From VRUE01 sp963716735 (GTDB lineage Bacteria; Actinomycetota; Thermoleophilia; Solirubrobacterales; 70-9): DNA of 64,000 bases. This document shows positions 32,859 to 41,122 of this stretch, piece by piece. The stretch's first letter is position 1. Each line of letters begins with the position of its first letter. The notes beneath the pieces are model-generated. The model had not been told where the DNA came from, did not search any database, and saw only the letters and a list, made by a program, of their open reading frames with translations. The position numbers and the translations under genes are program-made. The stretch spans positions 1,550,001-1,614,000 of the forward strand of contig OY970321.1 in the NCBI GenBank assembly GCA_963716735.1. The letters run 5' to 3'.

Positions 32859-33686
32859 GTGGTCTTTGGCGGCGTGGATCCAGCAGCAGTCCAGCCGGGG
32901 AGCCAGGGGGCCGAGCAAGCCTACGAGGCGATCGCACCCGTCTACGACGATTTCACCGCCCACCACGACTACGAGCTGTGGCTGGGTAGTTTCCTGCCCA
33001 AGCTCCGCGACCACGGGTTGAGCGGGCGGCGCCTGCTCGACGTCGGTTGCGGGACCGGGAAGAGCTTTCTGCCGATGCTCGAGCGGGGTTGGCAGGTGAC
33101 CGCCTGCGACATCTCGCCTTCGATGCTGGGGCTCGCCGAAGCCAAGGCAGGCAACGCAGCCCGGCTCTCGGTGGCGGATATGCGGGAGCTACCGGTGTTC
33201 GGGGAGTTCGATCTCGTCTGGGCGCTGGACGACGCGATCAACTACCTGCTGAGCGGAGAGGAATTGGGGAAAGCGCTGAGCGGGATGCGGGCGAACCTGG
33301 CCCCCGGCGGGCTGCTGATGTTCGATGTCAACACCCTGCAGACCTACCGCACTTTCTTCGCCGAAGAGCAGTGCGTCAAGCGGAGCGGCCGGCGACTGCT
33401 CTGGCGCGGCCAAGGTCTGGACGACACCGCACCCGGTTCGATCAGCGAAGCGCGCTTTGAAATCGAGGCGGAGGATGGAGCAGCGGACGTCGAGACGCAC
33501 GTCCACCGGCAGCGCCACTTCCCGGAGAGCGAGGTGCGCGAACTGTTGGAGGCCGCAGGGTTGGAATGCCTGGACGCCTACGGACATGGCTTCGACGCAG
33601 TTCCAAAGCAACCAATCGAGGAACTGGTCCACTCCAAGGTCGTCTACATATCCCGGCCCATACAGGAGGCTGGCGCGTTCGGGTAG
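32859..33686 (+). CDS. SAM-dependent methyltransferase
   Basis: 275 residues, GTG start; a GTG 15 bases downstream is an alternative. Motif I is RLLDVGCGTGKSFLPML, followed by ACDISPSMLGLAEAK (acidic ribose-binding residue), VADMRELP and FDLVWALDDAINYLL. This is a class I methyltransferase of the small-molecule kind; the substrate is unknown. It sits opposite the ECF sigma gene, and a TGAAACC element at 32838-32844 in the 51-base gap resembles an ECF -35 box, so it may be a sigma target. Confidence 0.82.
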   Translation: MVFGGVDPAAVQPGSQGAEQAYEAIAPVYDDFTAHHDYELWLGSFLPKLRDHGLSGRRLLDVGCGTGKSFLPMLERGWQVTACDISPSMLGLAEAKAGNAARLSVADMRELPVFGEFDLVWALDDAINYLLSGEELGKALSGMRANLAPGGLLMFDVNTLQTYRTFFAEEQCVKRSGRRLLWRGQGLDDTAPGSISEARFEIEAEDGAADVETHVHRQRHFPESEVRELLEAAGLECLDAYGHGFDAVPKQPIEELVHSKVVYISRPIQEAGAFG

Positions 33687-33922
33687 CTGCCCCGATCCAA
33701 CCAACACTATCCTGTCACCCACCCAGACGACCGACTTCACTGACACACTATGTGTGCTGGGCGTGCTGGGAAAATTACCGGAGTGTTCTACTGGTGTTTT
33801 TTTCGGCCTTTAGGCTGGGGCCAAGGACTTTTATAGGTACGCATAGGTGTGGAGCTTTGGGCATCGTGACTAGCTACTTATATTCTGTAGACTCATAACG
33901 AAATAGCTGGCAGGCTCGGCGC

Positions 33923-34180
33923 GTGTCGGAGGTGGCTCTTAAGGCTCTTGGCGAAGCGATTCGTACGCGACGGGGCGAAATCGATGGTCTCTCTCAGGAG
34001 GGACTCGCGGACCTTGCCGGAATGCATCGCACTTACGTCAGCGAGATCGAGCGCGGGTTGCGAAACCCGAGCTTTCGCAACCTCTTCAAGTTGGCTGCCG
34101 CACTCGAAGTGCCGCTGTCCGAACTGGTCGCAAAAGCCGAGCGCACAGTCGGCGACGACGCTTTGACCCCCGAGGCTTAG
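33923..34180 (+). CDS. Small XRE/Cro-type HTH regulator
   Basis: 85 residues, GTG start. The HTH (GLSQEGLADLAGMHRTYVSEIERGLRNPSFRNLFKLAAAL) is a complete five-helix Xre domain and occupies nearly the whole protein, as in controller proteins of restriction-modification systems or phage-type repressors. The DNA before it (about 33760-33910) is noticeably AT-richer than its surroundings and a tRNA-Asp gene lies 135 bases beyond, which suggests a residue of an integrated element. No partner gene is next to it. Confidence 0.8.
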   Translation: MSEVALKALGEAIRTRRGEIDGLSQEGLADLAGMHRTYVSEIERGLRNPSFRNLFKLAAALEVPLSELVAKAERTVGDDALTPEA

Positions 34181-34182
34181 TC

Positions 34183-34206
34183 ACGGTGCAACAAAGGCTG
34201 CACCGT
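34183..34206. terminator. Hairpin after the XRE gene
   Basis: ACGGTGCA (34183-34190) and TGCACCGT (34199-34206) form a perfect eight-base stem with an eight-base loop, two bases after the XRE stop. There is no T-run, so it may be a factor-dependent or weak terminator. Confidence 0.4.
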
Positions 34207-34314
34207 TAGCAAACGCTGACATCAGCTTGGGGGTTCGTCACACCCCACACACTGCTTCGATCTGAATTTGGTGTAAGTCTCCCAGCATCAGGGAGCTCCT
34301 CGGGAGTCCCGATA

Positions 34315-34388
<74 letters not shown>

Positions 34389-34426
34389 TGGAGAATGGGC
34401 GAGGGGATCGCCCGGCGGGGATTATC

Positions 34427-35464
34427 TCAGGGTCGCTGAATTTGTAGCTTGAAGGCTCCCCCGGAGCGGCGGAAGGAGCGGATCGCGACACGCAGTTGCG
34501 ACTGGCCGCAGACGGTGAAGTTGAGCTGGTGATTGAAGCTCAACCCATGGCGCGAGCTGCGCAGAACATGGCCGGCGGGGTTGAGGAGGCTGAGGTCATA
34601 GCGTGGCTGACCGGCCGGGCGCAGGCTGACGGTGCCGTCGAGCGGGGTGCCGAAGCTCCGAACCGCTGCCCCACCATGCCGCTGCGGCACCCGCCCGCGC
34701 AGCTTGAAGGCCGTGCGACCAAACCAAGGTTCGAGGGTGTCTTCGCGGATCGCCTCGAAAGCGCCCGGATCGGGCTTCAGGGAGCGGACCCAGCGCCAGG
34801 GAACCTCGCTTTCGGGGAAACGGAGATGGGCGAAGCTCTCGGCGAAGGCCTCACCCGGATCGCGGAAGTAGTGAAGGCCCTCGTTGCCGGGAAAGAGCGC
34901 CCCCGCCCGTGAGCGCTGGCAGACGTGCTCATAACTCGACCAGCGCGCGGGACCCCAGTCGATCGCGCCCGGGAACGGCGGCGGGCTTTCGCGGTGGCGA
35001 GCGACGTGATGCCCGTACTCGTGGGCAAGGACGAATTCGCGACTGGCCCCTTCGGGAGCCGGTGTGGCGTCGCCACTGAGGATGATCTTGTCTTCGTTGC
35101 CGTAGTAGCAGGCCTGGGCGCCGTAGCCGCAGTCGAATTCGATCTGCGAGGGCGTGTCGAGCTGGACGGTGAGCAGCTCCATCTCGGGCCCATGGATGAA
35201 AGTGCCGAGAGCGTTGGCGATCTGCTGCGGATCTGCTGCCGCACAGGCGGCCTGGCAGGCTTCGGTGACGGAGATCGCCACCGTTTCCCCGCTGCCGTCG
35301 TTGATCGGGTAGCGGCTCGCATCGGCACTGGCGGAGATGCTCGCCGAGCCGACGCTGGGAGCCTCGATCACGGTGTCCCGCGGCCGCACCGACGCGGTCG
35401 CCGGAGCGGCGAGGAGAAAAACCATGGCAATTCCCGCAAGCGCCCCCGCCGGGCGCTTGCTCAA
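34427..35464 (-). CDS. Secreted zinc metalloprotease-like protein
   Basis: 345 residues with a signal peptide (GALAGIAMVFLLAAPATASV). The HExxH zinc motif is HEYGHH, and EAFAESF about 65 residues later can supply the third (glutamate) ligand, as in gluzincin-type neutral metallopeptidases. Cysteine pairs (EACQAAC, CGYGAQACYY) suggest disulfides in an exported protein. The C-terminal 100 residues look like a beta-sandwich domain. The ATG overlaps the stop of the upstream peptidoglycan-binding gene (ATGA), which suggests a joint role at the wall. The substrate is unknown. Confidence 0.82.
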   Translation of the reverse strand: MSKRPAGALAGIAMVFLLAAPATASVRPRDTVIEAPSVGSASISASADASRYPINDGSGETVAISVTEACQAACAAADPQQIANALGTFIHGPEMELLTVQLDTPSQIEFDCGYGAQACYYGNEDKIILSGDATPAPEGASREFVLAHEYGHHVARHRESPPPFPGAIDWGPARWSSYEHVCQRSRAGALFPGNEGLHYFRDPGEAFAESFAHLRFPESEVPWRWVRSLKPDPGAFEAIREDTLEPWFGRTAFKLRGRVPQRHGGAAVRSFGTPLDGTVSLRPAGQPRYDLSLLNPAGHVLRSSRHGLSFNHQLNFTVCGQSQLRVAIRSFRRSGGAFKLQIQRP

Positions 35465-36246
35465 GGGGCAGGCCCCGGGTCTATCTCATCGGCCTTCGCC
35501 GGAAGCGAGGCGGAGAGTGGGCGGCGCGACGGCAAGGCGCGGCTTGCCATCGCGCCGGCCCCTCGCTTCGCCCGGCGACCCGCCCAGCGCGGACGTACCG
35601 GGTCGAAGTCGAGCAACGAGCCCCAGGTGTCGGTGCCTATAGCCCCGTCGACCCGCAATCCCTTACCGGCCTGGAATGCGCGGACCGCCGCCCTGGTCTG
35701 CCTGCCGAAGATGCCGGTGACGGGAAGCTGCGACTGACCCGCGGCCTGCAGATGCTCCTGGGCCCAGACCACCAGGTCGCCGCGGCTCCCCCGCTTCAGC
35801 AGTGGGTGGGAGTCGAGCGGGCTGTAGCCGGCGACCGGCCCGGGGATCGTGGCGCCCAACGCGCTCCAGCTGCCGGGGCTCGTCTCCTGCCAGTCCCACC
35901 AGCTGGGCGCCAGCCCCCCGTAGCTCGCCGCGAAACGCCGGAAACGGAGGATGTCGGTGCGGCTGGCGCCGCCGTAGGTCTGTCCGATCGGGTAGACCGT
36001 CCCAGCCGCCTTTGCCTGGGCGAGGATCGACGGGACGCTGCCGCCGTTGGAGCGGTCGACGTACCAGATCCACATGCCCTGGTGGTCGAAGGGCCTGCCG
36101 CCGGCACCCGGGGGCGGAGCGACATCCAGACCCGCGCCACCCGGGGCGGCGGAGGCGATGCGCGTGTCAGCCGTCAGCGCCATCAAGAAGAAAATCATCA
36201 GGAGCAGTAGGCGGAGCCCTGGCGCCGAGATGCTTCTGGTTCTCAC
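35461..36246 (-). CDS. Exported peptidoglycan-binding domain protein
   Basis: 261 residues from GTG 36246, chosen for the nearby GGGAG site and because it begins just before a signal segment (LRLLLLMIFFLMALTADTRIASA). A middle domain of about 120 residues (WIWYVDRSNGGS, APSWWDWQE) resembles a glycoside-hydrolase-like or uncharacterised fold. A C-terminal peptidoglycan-binding type 1 repeat follows (HPLLKRGSRGDLVVWAQEHL...TGIFGRQTRAAVRAFQAGKGL). The tail is basic. It is probably bound to the wall and coupled to the metalloprotease gene. Confidence 0.82.
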   Translation of the reverse strand: MRTRSISAPGLRLLLLMIFFLMALTADTRIASAAPGGAGLDVAPPPGAGGRPFDHQGMWIWYVDRSNGGSVPSILAQAKAAGTVYPIGQTYGGASRTDILRFRRFAASYGGLAPSWWDWQETSPGSWSALGATIPGPVAGYSPLDSHPLLKRGSRGDLVVWAQEHLQAAGQSQLPVTGIFGRQTRAAVRAFQAGKGLRVDGAIGTDTWGSLLDFDPVRPRWAGRRAKRGAGAMASRALPSRRPLSASLPAKADEIDPGPAP

Positions 36247-36391
36247 GTCAACTCCCAACACGGTAGCTCCCCCGGCGCTGCGCTTCAAATCCGATGGCTC
36301 CCAGTGCCGTACCGAGTTCGGATTGGGCTGTCTGGCACCGGGCCAGTATGAGGAGGCAACCGATCGGGCGCCACGCACGTAATGGGCTGTT

Positions 36392-37651
36392 ATGCGGATT
36401 GCGATCGTCGGCAGCGGCATCTCCGGGCTGGTGGCCGCGCACCTGCTGCACCGCGAGCACGAGATCGTCCTCTACGAGGCCGCGCCGCGCCTCGGTGGCC
36501 ATAGCCAGACCGTCCGGATCGACACCGCGGACGGGCCCCACTGGGTCGACACCGGCTTCATCGTCTTCAACGACCGCAACTACCCGAGCTTCGAACGCCT
36601 GCTGGCGGAGCTCGGCGTCGCCACGCAGCCCTCGCAGATGAGCTTCTCGGTGTCCGACGGGCGCGGCGAATTCGAGTACGCCGGGACCCCGCGCGGGCTC
36701 TTTGCCCGCCCCTCCCACCTGGTCGACCCCAGGTTTCTCGGCATGCTGCGCGACTGGCGCCGCTTCAATCGCGAGGCGAGGATGCTGATCGGAACCAACG
36801 GCAGCTCACCCTCGCTCGGCCAGTGGCTCGAGCAGCGCGGCTTCTCCCGTCATTTCGTCGAGCGCCTGGTGGTCCCCCAGGTCTCCGCCGTCTGGTCGGC
36901 GGACCCCGAGCAGATGTGGAGCTTCCCGGCCGGCTTCATGGCCGAGTTCTTCGACAACCACGGCATGTACAGCCTGCGCAACCGGCCCCGCTGGCGCACC
37001 GTGAGCGGCGGCTCCAACTGCTACGTGGAGGCGATCTCCGCCCCCTGGCGTGACCGGGTGCGGCTGGCGGCCCCGGTGCGGCAGATCGAGCGGCTGCCCA
37101 ACCGGGTGCGAATCGAGGCCGAGGGCTGCGAGAGCGAGGACTTCGACCAGGTGGTGATCGCGACCCATTCCGACCAGGCGCTGGCAATGCTCGCCGACCC
37201 CAGCGAGGCGGAGCTGGAGATCCTCGGCGCGATTCCCTACCAGCGCAACGAGGCGATCCTCCACACCGACACCTCGTTGCTGCCACGCCGGCGCACCGCC
37301 TGGTCGAGCTGGAACTTCCACCTGCCCGAGCAACCGGTCGGGCGGACTACCGTCACCTACTGGATGAACAACCTGCAGCGGCTGCGCGCCGAGCAGGAGT
37401 TCCTCGTCACGCTCAACCGCGGCGAGGCGATCGACCCCGCCAAGATGATCCGGCGGATCGCCTACGAGCACCCCGTCTACACGCAGAGGGGCCTGCGCGC
37501 GCAGGCCCAGCACGAGGAGATCAGCGCCGTGCGCAGGACGCACTATTGCGGCGCCTACTGGGGCTGGGGCTTTCACGAGGACGGCGTGCGCAGCGCCCAG
37601 CGCGCCTGCGAGGGAATCGCTTCGGCCGCCGACGAGGTCGTCCCGGCATGA
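36392..37651 (+). CDS. FAD-dependent amine-oxidase-family oxidoreductase of a lipid-modification cluster
   Basis: 419 residues. The FAD motif IAIVGSGISGLVAAHLL starts at residue 3 and is followed by the flavin-linked APRLGGHSQTV. The C-terminal HYCGAYWGWGFHEDGVRSA closes the FAD domain. This family regularly precedes a DUF1365 gene and a cyclopropane-synthase-like gene; in some proteobacteria such triplets act in fatty-acyl modification (furan or cyclopropane fatty acids). The stop overlaps the DUF1365 start as ATGA. Its exact reaction (dehydrogenation versus oxidation) is not deducible. Confidence 0.85.
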   Translation: MRIAIVGSGISGLVAAHLLHREHEIVLYEAAPRLGGHSQTVRIDTADGPHWVDTGFIVFNDRNYPSFERLLAELGVATQPSQMSFSVSDGRGEFEYAGTPRGLFARPSHLVDPRFLGMLRDWRRFNREARMLIGTNGSSPSLGQWLEQRGFSRHFVERLVVPQVSAVWSADPEQMWSFPAGFMAEFFDNHGMYSLRNRPRWRTVSGGSNCYVEAISAPWRDRVRLAAPVRQIERLPNRVRIEAEGCESEDFDQVVIATHSDQALAMLADPSEAELEILGAIPYQRNEAILHTDTSLLPRRRTAWSSWNFHLPEQPVGRTTVTYWMNNLQRLRAEQEFLVTLNRGEAIDPAKMIRRIAYEHPVYTQRGLRAQAQHEEISAVRRTHYCGAYWGWGFHEDGVRSAQRACEGIASAADEVVPA

Positions 37652-38427
37652 CGGCATCGGCCATCTACGAGGGCTGGCTGCGCCACCGCCGCTTCGAGCC
37701 GGTCGGCCACAGCTTCCGCTACCGGCTGTTCATGGTCTACCTCGACCTTGGTGAGCTGCCCGCGGTCCTCGACCCCTTTCCGCTCTGGTCGGCGCGGCGG
37801 CCGGCGCCGGCGCGCTTCTGCCGTGCGGACTACATGGGTGACCCGGAGCGGCCGCTGGCCGAGTGCGTGCGCGACGCGGTCGAGCGCGAGAGCGGCATCA
37901 GGCCCGACGGGCCCGTGCGGCTGCTCGCCAACCTGCGCTACTTCGGCCACGTCTTCAACCCGGTCAGCTTCTACTACTGCTTCGACCGCAACGGCGAGCA
38001 GGTCGAAGCGGTGGTTGCCGACGTAAACAACATCCCCTGGGGAGAGAGTCATCCTTATGTGATGACGCGTGGGGAACAGCGCGGGCCGGTGATCGGCGAG
38101 CGGGTCGAGAAGGTCCTGCACGTCTCGCCCCTGATGGGGATGGATCAGACCTATTCCCTGCGGGCGACCGAGCCCGGCGAGGAGCTGATCGTCCACATCG
38201 ATTCGCGTCCCCGGGGTGAGGAGGACAAGGCGTTCGACGCCACCCTCTCGATGCAACGCCGCGAGCTGAGCGGTCCGACCCTGGCGAGGATGCTGGCCCG
38301 CTACCCGGCGATGTCGCTGCGGGTGGTCGGGCGGATCTACGCGCAGGCGCTGCGACTGAAGTTGAAGGGCGCAAAGTACTTCCCTCATCCCGAGGGGAGG
38401 CGGCCGAGAGGCTTCCTCTCACCTTGA
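37648..38427 (+). CDS. DUF1365 family protein
   Basis: 259 residues. The family landmarks are the N-terminal GWLRHRRFEPVGHSFRYRLF, RYFGHVFNPVSFYYCFDRNG and NNIPWGESHPYVM, then VEKVLHVSPLMGMDQTYSL. Biochemical role is unknown, but the gene is almost always found between an FAD oxidoreductase and a cyclopropane-synthase-like methyltransferase, as here. The start overlaps the oxidoreductase stop (ATGA) and its own stop overlaps the next start (TTGA). Confidence 0.88.
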   Translation: MTASAIYEGWLRHRRFEPVGHSFRYRLFMVYLDLGELPAVLDPFPLWSARRPAPARFCRADYMGDPERPLAECVRDAVERESGIRPDGPVRLLANLRYFGHVFNPVSFYYCFDRNGEQVEAVVADVNNIPWGESHPYVMTRGEQRGPVIGERVEKVLHVSPLMGMDQTYSLRATEPGEELIVHIDSRPRGEEDKAFDATLSMQRRELSGPTLARMLARYPAMSLRVVGRIYAQALRLKLKGAKYFPHPEGRRPRGFLSP

Positions 38428-39620
38428 GGAACCTGCTTGCAAGAGCCGTGGTGTCGGCCCTGCTCGGGCGCGTCCGCAGCGGCCGAATCGAGATCGTCGA
38501 AGCCGGCCGGCGGCGATGCTTCGGACCGGACGGGGCCGAACTGCGAGCGACGGTGACGATCCGCGATCCGGCCGCCTGGCGCGGCCCGCTGCGGGGCAGC
38601 ATCGGGCTCGGCGAGGCCTACCTGGAAGGACTCTGGGAGACCGACGACCTGGTGGCGCTGCTGCGGATCGCGGCGCGCGAGGTGAGCGCGCGGAGCCGGC
38701 TGCGCAGGGCAATCCACCGCCTGCGCGGCTTCCTGCACCGGCTTCGCCGCCTGGTTCCCGAGAACAGCAGACGGGGCGCCCGCGAGAACATCGCCGCTCA
38801 CTACGACCTCGGCAACGACCTCTTCTCGGCCTTCCTCGACCAGCGGATGATGTACTCGTGCGCACAGTTCCGGCGAGCGGGCGCGAGCCTCGAGCAGGCG
38901 CAACTCGCGAAGCTGGAGCGGATCTGCGCCAAGCTCGAGCTCGGGCCAGACGACCATCTGCTGGAGATCGGCACCGGTTGGGGCGGGCTTGCGGTTCACG
39001 CCGCCCGCGAGCACGGCTGCCGGGTGACGACGACGACGATCTCCAGCGAGCAGCACCGACTGGCCCGGGAGCGGGTGCGGGAAGCTGGCCTCGACGACCG
39101 TGTCACGGTGCTTTTCGAGGACTACCGCGACCTGCGCGGCAGCTACGACAAGCTGGTCTCGATCGAGATGATCGAGGCGGTCGGGTGGCAGCACTTCGAC
39201 GAGTTCTTCCAGCGCTGCGACGCCCTGCTCGCCCCCGGCGGCCTGATGTTCCTGCAGGCGATCACCATCGACGACGACCTCTACGAGGCAGAGAAGGCGA
39301 GCCGCAGCTTCGCCAACACGCACGTCTTTCCCGGCGGCTGCCTGCCCTCGAAGGGAACGATCGCCTCGTGCCTCGCCCGGGTGACGAGTCTGCGCCAGAT
39401 CTGGTTCGAGGACATCACCGCCGACTACCCGCCCACCCTGGCCGCCTGGCGGCAGCGCTTCCTCGCCGCCTGGGATCGCCTGCGCACGCAGGGCTACGAC
39501 GAGCACTTCCGGCGCTTCTGGGTCTTCTACCTGACCCTCTCGGAGGCGGGCTTCCGCGAGGGCAGGATCGGCGACGTCCAGACGCTGCTGGCAAAACCGC
39601 AATACTCCGCGGCGTCGTGA
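38424..39620 (+). CDS. Cyclopropane-fatty-acyl-phospholipid synthase-like methyltransferase
   Basis: 398 residues, TTG start overlapping the DUF1365 stop. Motifs are RENIAAHYDLGNDLFSAFLD (substrate region), HLLEIGTGWGGLAVHAA (SAM motif I), TTTTISSEQHRLARERV and SYDKLVSIEMIEAVG. The family transfers a methyl or methylene group from SAM to unsaturated acyl chains of phospholipids. Here the likely product is a modified acyl chain that the oxidoreductase processes further. Its stop overlaps the metallo-beta-lactamase-fold gene as GTGA. Confidence 0.88.
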   Translation: MRNLLARAVVSALLGRVRSGRIEIVEAGRRRCFGPDGAELRATVTIRDPAAWRGPLRGSIGLGEAYLEGLWETDDLVALLRIAAREVSARSRLRRAIHRLRGFLHRLRRLVPENSRRGARENIAAHYDLGNDLFSAFLDQRMMYSCAQFRRAGASLEQAQLAKLERICAKLELGPDDHLLEIGTGWGGLAVHAAREHGCRVTTTTISSEQHRLARERVREAGLDDRVTVLFEDYRDLRGSYDKLVSIEMIEAVGWQHFDEFFQRCDALLAPGGLMFLQAITIDDDLYEAEKASRSFANTHVFPGGCLPSKGTIASCLARVTSLRQIWFEDITADYPPTLAAWRQRFLAAWDRLRTQGYDEHFRRFWVFYLTLSEAGFREGRIGDVQTLLAKPQYSAAS

Positions 39621-40363
39621 TCATCGAGCGGACCGAGAACCCGACGTGGCTGTCGAACGCCTATCTGGTCGCCGACGAAGCGGGCGGCACCGGGGTACTG
39701 ATCGACGGCAACGACGACCTCGGGCCACTGCTGGAGCGGGCCGAGCGGGACGGGATCGAGATCACCCACGTCCTCGTCACCCATCCCCACGGCGACCACG
39801 TCGCCGGCCTGGCCGAGGCGCGGCGGCAAATCGGCAACCCACCGCTTGTCGCCCACGCCGAGACGGCGGCGGAGCTGGAGGATGAGGTCGGCGAGACGCT
39901 CGCCGACGGCGGCTCGCTGACCACCGGCGGACTCGAGATCGAGGCGATCTACACCCCCGGCCACGCCGCCGGCCACCTCGCCTTCCTCGTCAACGGCTCA
40001 GACCTCTTCACCGCCGACGTCCTCTTCAAGGGGACCGTGGGCGGAACCATGGCCCCTGGCGCAAGCGGGTTCGCCGACCTCGAGGCCTCGGTAATGCGGC
40101 TGATGGAGCTGCCACCGGAGACGCGGGTCCATCCCGGCCACCGCGAGCCGACGACGATCGGCGAGGAGCGGGAGAACAACCCCTTCGTGCGGATCTGGCG
40201 CGGCCTGGAAGAGACCGGCGAGGAGCAGGTCACGGTCTGGGACCGGCCGGCGACGCTGAAGCTCTGGGCGCCCGACTACGACGGCGGCAACAAGGCCTGG
40301 GTCGTCTTCGGCGACGACGGCACCGAGGCGATAGTCGGCGGCTCACAAGTCGTACGTGGGTGA
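39617..40363 (+). CDS. Metallo-beta-lactamase-fold hydrolase
   Basis: 248 residues from GTG 39617 (a much longer frame is the shadow of the upstream gene). The metal motif THPHGDHVAG (HxHxDH), then TPGHAAGHL, the bridging aspartate in FTADVLFKGTVGG and HPGHREPTTIG match the glyoxalase II-like group. It probably hydrolyses a thioester or similar bond. Coupling to the lipid genes hints at a thioester or acyl substrate, but this is inference. Confidence 0.85.
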   Translation: MIIERTENPTWLSNAYLVADEAGGTGVLIDGNDDLGPLLERAERDGIEITHVLVTHPHGDHVAGLAEARRQIGNPPLVAHAETAAELEDEVGETLADGGSLTTGGLEIEAIYTPGHAAGHLAFLVNGSDLFTADVLFKGTVGGTMAPGASGFADLEASVMRLMELPPETRVHPGHREPTTIGEERENNPFVRIWRGLEETGEEQVTVWDRPATLKLWAPDYDGGNKAWVVFGDDGTEAIVGGSQVVRG

Positions 40364-41027
40364 GCGGCCGCAGACCAGCGCGCCGGAGCTGAAGGCACAG
40401 ATCGAGGCTGAACGCGGGGGGCGGCCCTTTCTCGTTTTCCGCGATGGCGGTGGCGAGCAGCGGATCGTCGTCGTCGAGGCGGGGACGGCCGCGCTCTGGG
40501 TTGGGCGCGGCGAGTCGGCTGACGTGCGTCTCGACTGGGACGGGGAGGTCTCGGCGCTGCACGCCCAGATCGAGGTGGTGCGCGACGAGTGCACCCTGCT
40601 CGACGACGGCCTCTCCCGCAACGGCTCGTTCGTAGGCGAGCAGCGGGTCGACGGACGGCGGCGACTGCGCGACGGCGACACCCTGCGCTTCGGTCAGACC
40701 ACGGTCCTCTTCCGCCGCCCCGGCGAGGGCGCACCGGAAGCGACCGTCGCCGCCGGCCAGGTGCCGGCCGCGGCGGCCGTCTCCCCCGGCCAGCGCCGCG
40801 TCCTGCTCGCCCTCTGCCGCCCCTTCAAGGACGAATCGCGGTTCGCCACCCCCGCCACCAACCAGGCGATCGCCGACGAGCTCCACCTCAGCGTCGACGC
40901 GGTCAAGACCCACATGCGGGCCCTCTTCGAGAAGCTCGGGGTCGGGGATCTGCCGCAGAACCAGAAGCGGGTCGCCCTAGTCGAGCAGGCACTGCAGAGC
41001 GGCGTGGTCAGCCGGCGAGAGCTCTGA
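40356..41027 (+). CDS. FHA-domain protein with C-terminal HTH
   Basis: 223 residues, GTG start overlapping the hydrolase end by eight bases. Residues 20-120 hold the FHA fold, with WVGRGESADVRLDWDGEVSALHAQIEV and LDDGLSRNGSFVGEQRV supplying the phosphothreonine-binding Arg/Ser and SxNG turns. A C-terminal helix-turn-helix (TNQAIADELHLSVDAVKTHMRALFEKLGV) looks like the LuxR type. The protein may be a transcription regulator controlled by a Ser/Thr kinase; no kinase gene is nearby. An Ala/Pro linker separates the domains. Confidence 0.82.
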   Translation: MGERPQTSAPELKAQIEAERGGRPFLVFRDGGGEQRIVVVEAGTAALWVGRGESADVRLDWDGEVSALHAQIEVVRDECTLLDDGLSRNGSFVGEQRVDGRRRLRDGDTLRFGQTTVLFRRPGEGAPEATVAAGQVPAAAAVSPGQRRVLLALCRPFKDESRFATPATNQAIADELHLSVDAVKTHMRALFEKLGVGDLPQNQKRVALVEQALQSGVVSRREL

Positions 41028-41122
41028 CCGAGGCGGCCCGCTGGGCATGATCCGTGCCTGCGCAAGGGGGTGCGGACGTATGTGCGATAGGAGCCGGGCG
41101 GCTTTGGCCTAACACTGCCTTC

